DNA of 64,000 bases from Herbaspirillum sp. meg3 (lineage in GTDB: Bacteria; Pseudomonadota; Gammaproteobacteria; Burkholderiales; Burkholderiaceae_D), in NCBI RefSeq assembly GCF_002257565.1, contig NZ_CP022736.1:4526001-4590000 (forward strand), in the 5' to 3' direction. This document shows positions 45,777 to 53,058 of the stretch, one piece after another. A program made the position numbers and the translations under genes. Position 1 is the stretch's first letter; the number at the start of each line of letters is the position of its first letter. The notes beneath the pieces are model-generated. The model had not been told where the DNA came from and ran no database searches. It worked only from the letters and a program-made list of their open reading frames with translations.

Positions 45777-47203
45777 GAGAGAGCCTTTTGCTGTTGAGCC
45801 TGCCGGTTACGGTGCGGCACGACAATGAAAAACCAGGAGACGAGCAATGCCAGGACGAGGAGTAGCGCGGCAATATCCATAACGACCGAAATGCGGTGTG
45901 CGAGGCTCGCTACATCTTGCGTACCTGCAGGGGCTGCGCTGGCAAAAACAAGCACAAGCAGAGCAAGCCCTAAGGCGCCGCCGAGCTGGTGCGCTACATT
46001 GACCAGGCCCGACGCCGCCCCGGCATCTTTCTGAGTGACGCCGGACACACCTGCAGCAGTCAGCGGGGCCAGCAAAAGGCCTTGACCAAGGCCAATCAGT
46101 ACCATGGGCAGTGCGACGCCGGCCCAGTAGGTGGAATCGGCATCAGCCTGACCAAGCCAGGCGAGGCCAATCACACCGAGCACCAGGCCAACGATAAGCA
46201 AAGCCTCGTTGCCGAAACGGCGACCCAGTTTTGGCACTGCCATCGCCGACGCGAAGTTGGGCAGCGTAACAGGTAAAAACGCCAATCCAGCTTGAATCGG
46301 CCGCAGATGGAGTACACCCTGTAAAAACTGAGTGGAGAAGAACCAGAATCCCACGGCACCGCCAAGGAAAAGCATGCGGGCGATGTATGCGCCAGTCCGT
46401 TCTCGGCTGGTCAACAAGCGCAGCGGCAGGATGGGATGGCTGACGTTGCGTTCGATGAAGACGAAAGCTACGATCATCAGTACAGCGCCAATCAGAGCGG
46501 TCTGCACGAGGGCGTCACCCCAGCCGGCGTCGGCTGCGCGCACCAGGCTGTAGACCAACGCTGTCATTCCCATGGTCGAGCTGATGGCGCCACCCACGTC
46601 GAACTTCCCGGGTTGCTTTTGCGTTTCGTCAATGTGGCGACGTGCAGCAATGATGAGGCACACGCCAATCGGAAGATTGATGAAGAAGCCAGCCCGCCAG
46701 GAAACCAGATCCGCGAAAAATCCACCCAGCACCAACCCCAAGGTTGCGCCCACCCCTGCAGCCGCCGCATACAGAGAAAGTGCGCGGGTTCGTTGGGGGC
46801 CCTCGGCGAAATGGGTGGAAAGAAGAGCTAACGTCGACGGCGCAAGCACCGCGGCGCCGGCACCCTGGATAGCTCGGGCGGTCAGCAGCCAGGTCACGGA
46901 AGGCGCGCAGCCAATCGCGACCGAAGCCATCGTGAACAGCGACAGTCCGAGAATGAACATGCGCCGGCGCCCCAAGATGTCGCCGGCGCGAGCGCCCAGT
47001 AACAGCAAGCCGCCAAAGGTCAGGGTATAAGCATTGGTCACCCAGGACAACTGAGCTGCCGTAAAGCCCAGGCTGTCTTGAATACGCGGGAGGCCGGTAA
47101 TGACGATGGAAATATCCACCACGATCATGAGGTAGCTGGCGACGATGATGGCCAGCACTGCACCCGCATGGCGGGCCGGCGAGCTTGGAGGGGCGATGTT
47201 CAT
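45773..47203 (-). CDS. MFS drug/metabolite exporter, DHA2 (14-span) type
   Basis: 476 residues from the ATG at 47,203 (MNIAPPSSPARH), preceded by TGAGTGA and 8 nt after the aldo/keto reductase stop. Fourteen spans expected. Motifs: ARAGDILGRRRMF (motif A), WVTNAYTLTFGGLLLLGAR, AGAAVLAPSTLALL. A DHA2 proton-driven exporter, often multidrug. A longer upstream frame overlaps the reductase and is not used. Confidence 0.9.
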   Translation of the reverse strand: MNIAPPSSPARHAGAVLAIIVASYLMIVVDISIVITGLPRIQDSLGFTAAQLSWVTNAYTLTFGGLLLLGARAGDILGRRRMFILGLSLFTMASVAIGCAPSVTWLLTARAIQGAGAAVLAPSTLALLSTHFAEGPQRTRALSLYAAAAGVGATLGLVLGGFFADLVSWRAGFFINLPIGVCLIIAARRHIDETQKQPGKFDVGGAISSTMGMTALVYSLVRAADAGWGDALVQTALIGAVLMIVAFVFIERNVSHPILPLRLLTSRERTGAYIARMLFLGGAVGFWFFSTQFLQGVLHLRPIQAGLAFLPVTLPNFASAMAVPKLGRRFGNEALLIVGLVLGVIGLAWLGQADADSTYWAGVALPMVLIGLGQGLLLAPLTAAGVSGVTQKDAGAASGLVNVAHQLGGALGLALLVLVFASAAPAGTQDVASLAHRISVVMDIAALLLVLALLVSWFFIVVPHRNRQAQQQKALS

Positions 47204-47211
47204 GGCGTCAC

Positions 47212-48063
47212 TCAAATGTCGAGCTTGCGCTCGGACATCCATTTGACAATGGAAGGATCGCGATGCGAGAAGAAGCTGCTTGTGTTGGTGTCGAGCGTTG
47301 CGATGCGAGTCATATCGGCATCGTCGAGCTCGAAATCGAAGATGGCGATGTTTTCGGCCATGCGTTCCTTGCGCACTGACTTGGCAAGGGCGACGATCCC
47401 TCGTTGCACGAGCCAGCGCAGTACCACTTGACCGACCGACTTTCCATGTTGTGTAGCGATGTCCGTCAGCGCTTCGTTCTCGAAGAGACCATTGCGGCCT
47501 TCGGCGAACGGCGCCCACGCTTCAGCTTGCACACCGATTTCAGCCATGAATGGGGCCGTTTCCAGCTGCTGCTGGAACGGGTTGATCTCGACCTGGTTGA
47601 CTGCCGGCGCAATTTCGTTGAACGCTTTGATGTCCATCAAGCGGTCCGGATGGAAATTACTTACGCCGATGGCGCGCAGCTTACCGGCGCGGTATGCATC
47701 CTCCATTGCGCGCCACGCCCCATGGACGTCGCCGAACGGCTGGTGGATCAGATAAAGGTCGAGGTAATCGACTTGTAATCGCCGCAGAGACTTCTCGATC
47801 GCCTGCTGCGTGCGCTCGTAACCGGTTTCCTGGACCCACAGCTTGCTGGTGACAAACAACTGGTCGCGCGCGACGCCGCTGGATCGGAGTCCTTTGCCGA
47901 CGGCTTCTTCGTTCATGTACGAAGCCGCGGTATCAATCAACCGGTAACCGGTTTCGATGGCGTCAACGACGCTACGCTGACATTCATTGGCGTCAGCAAT
48001 TTGGAAGACACCGTAGCCAACAATAGGCATGTGAAGACCATTGTTCAGGACAACATGTTGCAT
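47212..48063 (-). CDS. aldo/keto reductase
   Basis: 283 residues, NADPH-dependent. Catalytic tetrad visible: Asp and Tyr in RLIDTAASYMNEEAVG, Lys in VTSKLWV, His in LYLIHQPFG. The GVSNFHP and EINPFQQQ blocks are typical. First gene of the cargo operon, divergent from the LysR gene across a 123-nt spacer holding a symmetrical operator. Family members reduce aldehydes or quinones. Confidence 0.93.
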   Translation of the reverse strand: MQHVVLNNGLHMPIVGYGVFQIADANECQRSVVDAIETGYRLIDTAASYMNEEAVGKGLRSSGVARDQLFVTSKLWVQETGYERTQQAIEKSLRRLQVDYLDLYLIHQPFGDVHGAWRAMEDAYRAGKLRAIGVSNFHPDRLMDIKAFNEIAPAVNQVEINPFQQQLETAPFMAEIGVQAEAWAPFAEGRNGLFENEALTDIATQHGKSVGQVVLRWLVQRGIVALAKSVRKERMAENIAIFDFELDDADMTRIATLDTNTSSFFSHRDPSIVKWMSERKLDI

Positions 48064-48117
48064 GAATCGCTCCTCATTTCAAATTCAATGAAAGAAGTGT
48101 AGGCGACACACTGGCAT

Positions 48118-48145
48118 CTGAATAGTGACATTCAGGTTGCTGAAT
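48118..48145. promoter_or_regulatory. LysR operator between reductase and LysR genes
   Basis: CTGAAT-N6-ATTCAG-N4-CTGAAT: three alternating copies of one 6-bp half-site. The inner pair contains the T-N11-A core of LysR-type boxes. It lies between the divergent LysR and operon starts, where such regulators bind. Confidence 0.6.
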
Positions 48146-48186
48146 TGGCATAAAATTGATGATAATTGTTGCTATAGGAGGGCCTC

Positions 48187-49128
48187 ATGGCAATCAACGA
48201 GCTCCGATCCATCACGACCTTCATCAAGGCGGCAGAGCTTGGCAGCCTTCGCAAAGCGGCTTTGGCGCTAGGCATCAGTCCACAGGCGGCAAGTAAGGCG
48301 CTGGCCCAGTTGGAGGCTCATCTGGACGCACGCTTGTTCCATCGCACCACGCGAGTGATGTCGCTGACCGATGCAGGGCAACGGCTATTCGAAGACGTCC
48401 AGCCGTCGGTGCTGGGAATGCAGCGAGCGCTTCAAACGGCAAAATCGGCGAAGGACGAGTTCGCCGGGCCCCTTCGCATCACTGGACCGCGAACGACGTT
48501 CCAGCCTATTCTTTGGCGCTTGGTCGAGGAATTTTGCGACATGCACCCTGGAATTCAGCCCGACGTACTTCTGGATGACCGGATTGGCAACTGGGTAGAG
48601 GATCGGGTGGATGTGGGTTTTCGCCTCGGGCCTTCGCCCCATGAAGGAGTCATCGCGCGGCGGTTGTTCCCGGTACAGATGCCCATCTGCGGTTCACCTG
48701 CGTACTTCGAACAAAATGGAGTACCTGATTCCATGGCGGCCCTTGCTTCACATCGCTGCAGTGCCTATCGGCATCCGAGCACGGGAAAGGTGGTTCCCTG
48801 GCGTGTAAAGCTTGGCGACCAAATGGTCGACCAGCCGGTCGTACCAGCGCTCTACAGCAACGATGAGCTCTTTGAGCTCCAAGCAGTCTTGGCCGGCAAG
48901 GTGATCGGCCAGCTGGCCGGTGTAACGGCAGCCCCTTACATCCGGTCGGGTCATCTAGTTCCCATCCTTGTCAACCACATGCCGGACTATGCCAGCTACT
49001 TCGTCTATTTCGGCAGTAGGTCTTCGCAGCCGGCCCGCGCACGGGCATTCATTGATCTTGCAGTTCAACGGCTCAACGATAACTCGGAGTACGTGCTCAC
49101 TGAAAAAGATTTGCAGACCAGTAGGTGA
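48187..49128 (+). CDS. LysR-family transcriptional regulator of the cassette
   Basis: 313 residues. Winged-helix FIKAAELGSLRKAALALGISPQAASKAL and LFHRTTRVMSLTDAGQRLFED; LysR substrate-binding domain follows. Divergent from the five-gene operon, its presumed target. AGGAG precedes the ATG. Belongs to the subgroup typically controlling one adjacent reductase/transporter operon. Confidence 0.93.
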   Translation: MAINELRSITTFIKAAELGSLRKAALALGISPQAASKALAQLEAHLDARLFHRTTRVMSLTDAGQRLFEDVQPSVLGMQRALQTAKSAKDEFAGPLRITGPRTTFQPILWRLVEEFCDMHPGIQPDVLLDDRIGNWVEDRVDVGFRLGPSPHEGVIARRLFPVQMPICGSPAYFEQNGVPDSMAALASHRCSAYRHPSTGKVVPWRVKLGDQMVDQPVVPALYSNDELFELQAVLAGKVIGQLAGVTAAPYIRSGHLVPILVNHMPDYASYFVYFGSRSSQPARARAFIDLAVQRLNDNSEYVLTEKDLQTSR

Positions 49129-49544
49129 GTGGGTCACCCATTAGCCGTCCGTTGTCAAGGGTACGAACTTACCACTCGCAATCTTTCGCGATATCTCAAT
49201 TTCATCAAGCCATCGCTGTCATGTTCTGCTGGCTGACTTCGTGCCCTTTGCTTCAGTGTATGGTTGCGTGAATCGCACCAGTCACCCATATGGATCAAGC
49301 GGAAGCATCACTACTCTCTTCGCCCTGGCAGTCCAACTGCCCCAGAAGCATCTCGGTACCGACCTGCGTCCAATTGTGGGACAGTTCTATGGCTTCTGCA
49401 TCGCAGTTCCAGACCCTTGTGGCTCGCATGTCGGACGATTCATTTCCTTCGGAACAAACAACAATGGCAAACGGCGCGGCATCCAATCAGTTTTTGATGG
49501 CTCGAAGTCCAACCCACTTACTGGCTTACCGGCCGTTGCCAAAC
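49129..49544. other. gap between LysR gene and IS110 transposase
   Basis: 416 bases. The only open frames are about 60-100 codons with no recognisable product or ribosome-binding site. It may hold the right-hand non-coding end of the IS110 element or a decayed gene; the sequence alone does not tell. Confidence 0.4.
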
Positions 49545-50558
49545 TTACGTAAAGCAGCGCTTAATCGAGAACTGCTCTCCCGTCTTTAACATGTGGAAGC
49601 AGGCGCGCGCCAGCTTGTGCGCTACTGCCTTAATGGCGACGATGCTGTTGCGTTTGGCTTTCTTGCGTTGATAGAATTTGCGCGCCGGCTCACAGTAACG
49701 AATCGCAAAGTTGGCAGCTTCAACGTATGCCCAGGCCAGGTAGCGATTTCCGTTCTTCGTGTTGCCTTCGCCTTTCTTTTTGCCGTTGGAGACATGGACG
49801 CTACCCACACAGCGGCAATAAGACGCATAGTTACCAACATCGGCAAATCGTTCGATGCTGCCGGTTTCGAGCAGAATGACTGTGGCAAGGATAGGCCCGA
49901 TACCAGAGACAGTTTTGAGGAGCCGATATCCAGGATTACCGCGGCAGTGTGTCGATAAAGCTTTCTCGATAGCATCTATTTGCGTTTGTAGTGCCTGCAT
50001 CACCGCCAGATTTGCTTTGAGTCCCATCGACTCCGCCGCGCCAAATGACATAGCGTCTACCTGTGCATCGGTTAGCTGCTTCACGTCGTTCGTGGAGAGA
50101 CGTCCTCCGGTTTGCTGCGCCAAACAGGTTTCGATCGATACGATATGCGCCGTACGCTGCTGAACCAGTTGCATACGCTTGCGCGCCAGGTCACGAACTG
50201 CACGCGTAGCCTGAGGCATGATATGACCTTCAGGCAGCAATCCCAGTCGGAGAATATGCGCAAGATGGCGGGCATCTGATTCATCGCCACGATGCTTGAG
50301 ACCATCGTATTGCTTGATTGCGGTAGTGTTGGCCAGGTGCAGTGGGTAGCCTGCGTCAATCAGTCCATCTACAAGCCAATACCAGTTGTAAGTCGACTCT
50401 ACGACCACACCGAACAAGTTCGTTCGATACGGATCCAGCGCTGCGCAGATCTGATCCAAATTATTCGGCAGGCGCCTGGAATACAGGACCCGATCGTCAT
50501 CATCGCTGATGACGACGAAACAGTTGTTTGAATGAAGGTCTATGCCACAAAATAACAT
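49545..50558 (-). CDS. IS110-family transposase
   Basis: 337 residues. DEDD catalytic residues: Asp7 (GIDLH), Glu54 (VVVESTYNW) and Asp92/Asp95 (RGDESDARHLA). C-terminal Transposase_20 domain with LKTVSGIGPILATVILLE and RFADVGNYASYCR, and the conserved Ser region. The gene looks intact. IS110 elements lack terminal inverted repeats, so the boundaries cannot be drawn from sequence. It lies inside the larger cassette, near its right end. Confidence 0.93.
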   Translation of the reverse strand: MLFCGIDLHSNNCFVVISDDDDRVLYSRRLPNNLDQICAALDPYRTNLFGVVVESTYNWYWLVDGLIDAGYPLHLANTTAIKQYDGLKHRGDESDARHLAHILRLGLLPEGHIMPQATRAVRDLARKRMQLVQQRTAHIVSIETCLAQQTGGRLSTNDVKQLTDAQVDAMSFGAAESMGLKANLAVMQALQTQIDAIEKALSTHCRGNPGYRLLKTVSGIGPILATVILLETGSIERFADVGNYASYCRCVGSVHVSNGKKKGEGNTKNGNRYLAWAYVEAANFAIRYCEPARKFYQRKKAKRNSIVAIKAVAHKLARACFHMLKTGEQFSIKRCFT

Positions 50559-50699
50559 CGCCGTTCTCCTGAATAAAGTGAGGTTCGCACCATGACTTTA
50601 CGCTCGGCGCTTGCCGAGGGAGGACGGCTAGATGATTATCAGTTTTCGGCGCAAATCAACAAAAAGCGCCGCTCCGAAGCAATTCGAAGCGGCGCTTTT
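50559..50699. other. non-coding region upstream of IS110 transposase
   Basis: 141 bases upstream of the transposase, ending in the hairpin at 50,662-50,699. In the IS110 group proper (for example IS621) this side encodes the bridge RNA. The region is the candidate for such an RNA here; no structure was computed. Confidence 0.35.
50662..50699 (+). terminator. terminator-like hairpin near right end of cassette
   Basis: AAAAGCGCCGCT / AGCGGCGCTTTT, 12-bp perfect stem with a 14-nt loop that has further internal symmetry. Followed by CCTT. It may stop transcripts crossing the cassette end. Confidence 0.75.
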
Positions 50700-50738
50700 C
50701 CTTAACTGAACGCCATTACTCTTGAAACGGGGTCTTAT

Positions 50739-50832
50739 ACGACAGACTTTACTCGAAAATTTCTAATAATCTATGTGCCTAAAATCAATGAAATACAGGC
50801 ACGACTCCGACAGACTTTATTTATCGTTATCA
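50739..50832 (-). repeat. right-end repeats of mobile cassette
   Basis: On the minus strand two copies of the end motif: TGATAA...AAATAAAGTCTGTCGG at the terminus (50,832-50,806) and GTAAAGTCTGTCG 70 bp inside (50,752-50,740). Opposite orientation to the three left-end copies. Confidence 0.7.
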
Positions 50833-50836
50833 GTAG
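50833..50836. repeat. GTAG target-site duplication, right copy
   Basis: Matches 41,819-41,822. If the cassette is removed at these points, amt's stop is followed within 30 nt by the convergent gene at 50,853. Confidence 0.6.
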
Positions 50837-50852
50837 GCAGTATGACTACACC

Positions 50853-51713
50853 TCACCCCGATGACACGTCCTTGATCTGCTCGCCGAACACCGCGCCCAG
50901 CATCTTGGACAAATCCGGGTTGCCGTTGCGGTCGAGAAATCGCGCGTTGATCTGCGTCGTGTTGATATGCGCCACGCCTACACAGTTGCAATGACAGTGA
51001 TGCCGACGTATCGCGACGTGCAGCATCTCGAGTTGGCGCTTGATAAAGCCGGTGCCTACCACGACATCGCTCATGGCCAACAGCAATTGCGTTTGCAGAT
51101 CATTGCCCTGACTCCGATACAAGGCATTCCGGAGGTTGGGATCCGACACAGACAACAAACGCTGCAGCATCAGCAGATAGCCTGACTTCTTGTCCCCGGC
51201 CGTCGCGTCCTTTTTCAGCGTCGTTGTGACAAGCGCTTCTCCCTGCTTGCCGCTGGTCACATAGACGGTAGGGAGTGGAAGCGCAGCGCCGCCGACGTCG
51301 GCAGCATCGGTCGCATCAGAAACAGCCGTAGCGGCCAGACTTTTCGCCAGAACATTGATGCTCATTCCAGTGTCGTCGCCGGCAGCAATCATCGGCATCC
51401 AGTTGCCGAGCTGCTGCCGTCTGCGCTCGGCTTCCTCTGCGCGCGGGCCGCGTCCGCGCACCTCTGATTCTTCAATGTAATCGAGCAGCGTCTTGGGCTT
51501 TTTTTGCTGCTTCCATTCCTTGGGATTGTTCAGCGTCGCAACGGCAGCATCAAGCTGCGCCAACCGTTGTCCCTGTGTTGAAATCTGCACGATGGTGTCG
51601 ATGTCCTGAGTCGATACGGAGGGGATCGGCGTATCCGATTGCGCAACGATGCTCGACGATGGATGAGACGTATCGTTCAGCGGCGTCTGCCCGGCAGGGA
51701 GTCCAGAGATCAT
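50853..51713 (-). CDS. protein of unknown function with His/Cys cluster
   Basis: 286 residues, no signal peptide or membrane span. Ser/Thr/Pro-rich N-terminus, a Lys/Glu/Arg-rich region near 70-100, an Ala-rich middle, and a striking RRHHCHCNCVGVAH segment at about 236-249 that could bind metal. I do not recognise a family. It reads convergently towards amt and its stop lies only 20 nt from the inserted cassette, so it was amt's chromosomal neighbour before the insertion. Confidence 0.65.
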   Translation of the reverse strand: MISGLPAGQTPLNDTSHPSSSIVAQSDTPIPSVSTQDIDTIVQISTQGQRLAQLDAAVATLNNPKEWKQQKKPKTLLDYIEESEVRGRGPRAEEAERRRQQLGNWMPMIAAGDDTGMSINVLAKSLAATAVSDATDAADVGGAALPLPTVYVTSGKQGEALVTTTLKKDATAGDKKSGYLLMLQRLLSVSDPNLRNALYRSQGNDLQTQLLLAMSDVVVGTGFIKRQLEMLHVAIRRHHCHCNCVGVAHINTTQINARFLDRNGNPDLSKMLGAVFGEQIKDVSSG

Positions 51714-52021
51714 TTTATTTTCCTGGTTGCTGCAGCGTATCGGAGATGCACAGCCATGTCGGGAGGCTCGCCGGGATGCAGATTCAGCCCATCGCTTTGT
51801 AGAAAAATTTATTGCGCAGGTCTGTCAGAGTATCGTCAGAATTCCTGAAATCTTTACATCTGCTAAGGCTGAATATGCAGCAAAGCCACCTATGAAAATA
51901 TGGTCGCAGACCTGCGCCCACGTAGGTTGGCGAAGCCGAATGAAAAACTTCTCGCCATGAAAAAAGCCCGGCATCGGCCGGGCTTTGCGTTGAAGAAAAC
52001 TTATCGCAACGTATCGTCTCG
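51714..52021. other. intergenic gap before CDF transporter
   Basis: 308 bases, somewhat AT-rich. Besides the terminator at 51,961-51,990 I see no gene, repeat or clear promoter. Confidence 0.5.
51961..51990 (-). terminator. terminator of the cation efflux gene
   Basis: GCCCGGC-ATCG-GCCGGGC with flanking AAA/TTT; read on the minus strand it ends in TTTTTT. It lies about 35 nt after the CDF gene stop. Confidence 0.88.
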
Positions 52022-52915
52022 CTACACCGGATCAACGTGCGTCATAACGTCCAGTACATGATGCTGCTCCATCACACGCTGGCGTGCCAGTGCGGCGATG
52101 GCGTGGCCTTGGGTGACTGTCTGGTTGCCGTCGAGTTCGAGATGCACATCGACGATCGTCATGTCACCCATCTTGCGTGTGCGCAGGTCGTGCACGCCGA
52201 AGACACCGGGTGTTGCCAGCAGCGTTTCACGTATGGCCTGCGACTCTTCTTCCGATACCGCCCTGTCCATTAAGTCGTTGAGGGCTTGCCAGAAAAACAC
52301 GGCGCCGGTGCGCACGATCATCAGGCCGACGATCAACGCTGCAATCGGATCCAACAGCGGAAAGCCGAGCAAGTTGCCGGCAATCCCCAACGCCACCACC
52401 AGCGACGATACCGCGTCCGAACGCGCATGCCAGGCATTGGCGACCAGCATGCTGGATCGCACCCGCTCGGCGATGCCGAGCATGTAACGAAAGAGAATCT
52501 CCTTGCTCACCAATGTCGCCAGCGCCACCCACAACGCTGTCAGATGCACAGTCTGGGCATTGAGCGTCTGCAGTTTGAAAAAAGCCGACACCAGCATGCC
52601 GATACCCACCGCCAGCAAGGTGCCGCCCAATGCCAGCGATGCGGCTGTTTCAAAACGCTGATGACCATATTGATGATCTGCGTCGGCCGGGCTGCGGCTT
52701 TGCCGTGCAGCAAACAAGACGACAAAATCCGCCACCAGATCGGACAGCGAATGAACCCCGTCGGCAACCAGCGCCTGCGAACCGGAAAATATCCCGACAA
52801 TGATCTGCAGCGTGGTCAGCACCAGATTGACGACAATGCTGACCAGCGTGCTTTTGCGTCCGGCCTCGTAGCGTTGGTCTGCTGCGGTGGATTCGTTTTT
52901 TTCCATACTTATCAT
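52022..52915 (-). CDS. cation diffusion facilitator (CDF) metal exporter
   Basis: 297 residues, six membrane spans. The CDF metal site is visible in ALVADGVHSLSDLVADF (HxxxD) and the second site in WHARSDAVSSLVVALG. His-containing loop PADADHQYGHQRFETAAS. C-terminal cytoplasmic domain (VHDLRTRKMGDMTIVDVHLELD) typical of Zn/Fe/Mn exporters. Start taken at 52,915; an ATG three codons in is equally possible. The metal is not assignable. Confidence 0.92.
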   Translation of the reverse strand: MISMEKNESTAADQRYEAGRKSTLVSIVVNLVLTTLQIIVGIFSGSQALVADGVHSLSDLVADFVVLFAARQSRSPADADHQYGHQRFETAASLALGGTLLAVGIGMLVSAFFKLQTLNAQTVHLTALWVALATLVSKEILFRYMLGIAERVRSSMLVANAWHARSDAVSSLVVALGIAGNLLGFPLLDPIAALIVGLMIVRTGAVFFWQALNDLMDRAVSEEESQAIRETLLATPGVFGVHDLRTRKMGDMTIVDVHLELDGNQTVTQGHAIAALARQRVMEQHHVLDVMTHVDPV

Positions 52916-53058
52916 GTTGACAATTCAGCGAGGGTATCCTAAACAGATCTTGTACTTAACGGCAATTTACAGGATGATCTTGCCACACAACAAAATCACA
53001 TTTAAAGGAACCGGAATTCTTGCCGATTAGCTAAGCACAAGGACTTCCGAGAGATATC

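Larger units (their letters stand above)
41823..50832. mobile_element. 9.0-kb IS21-type mobile cassette without its own istA/istB
   Basis: Bounded by 26-bp inverted repeats identical at 22 positions (left 41,820-41,845, right 50,810-50,835), with TG...CA ends inside them. Each end carries extra copies of AATAAAGTCTGTCG-like motifs: three in tandem at the left, two at the right in opposite orientation. A 4-bp GTAG direct repeat flanks it. TG...CA ends, multiple internal end-repeats and 4-5-bp duplications are described for the IS21 family. No istA/istB is present; the only transposase is an IS110 type, which does not use such ends. Cargo: five minus-strand enzyme/transport genes, a LysR gene and IS110. 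Confidence 0.7.

Noticed and set aside
49241..49552. 103-codon frame between LysR gene and transposase
   Set aside because: No recognisable product or start signal; several frames overlap here, none preferred.
41823..50832. Reading the cassette as an integrative plasmid, prophage or Tn3-type element
   Set aside because: No integrase, phage structural or replication gene, and no resolvase; ends are TG...CA rather than GGGG-type Tn3 ends.
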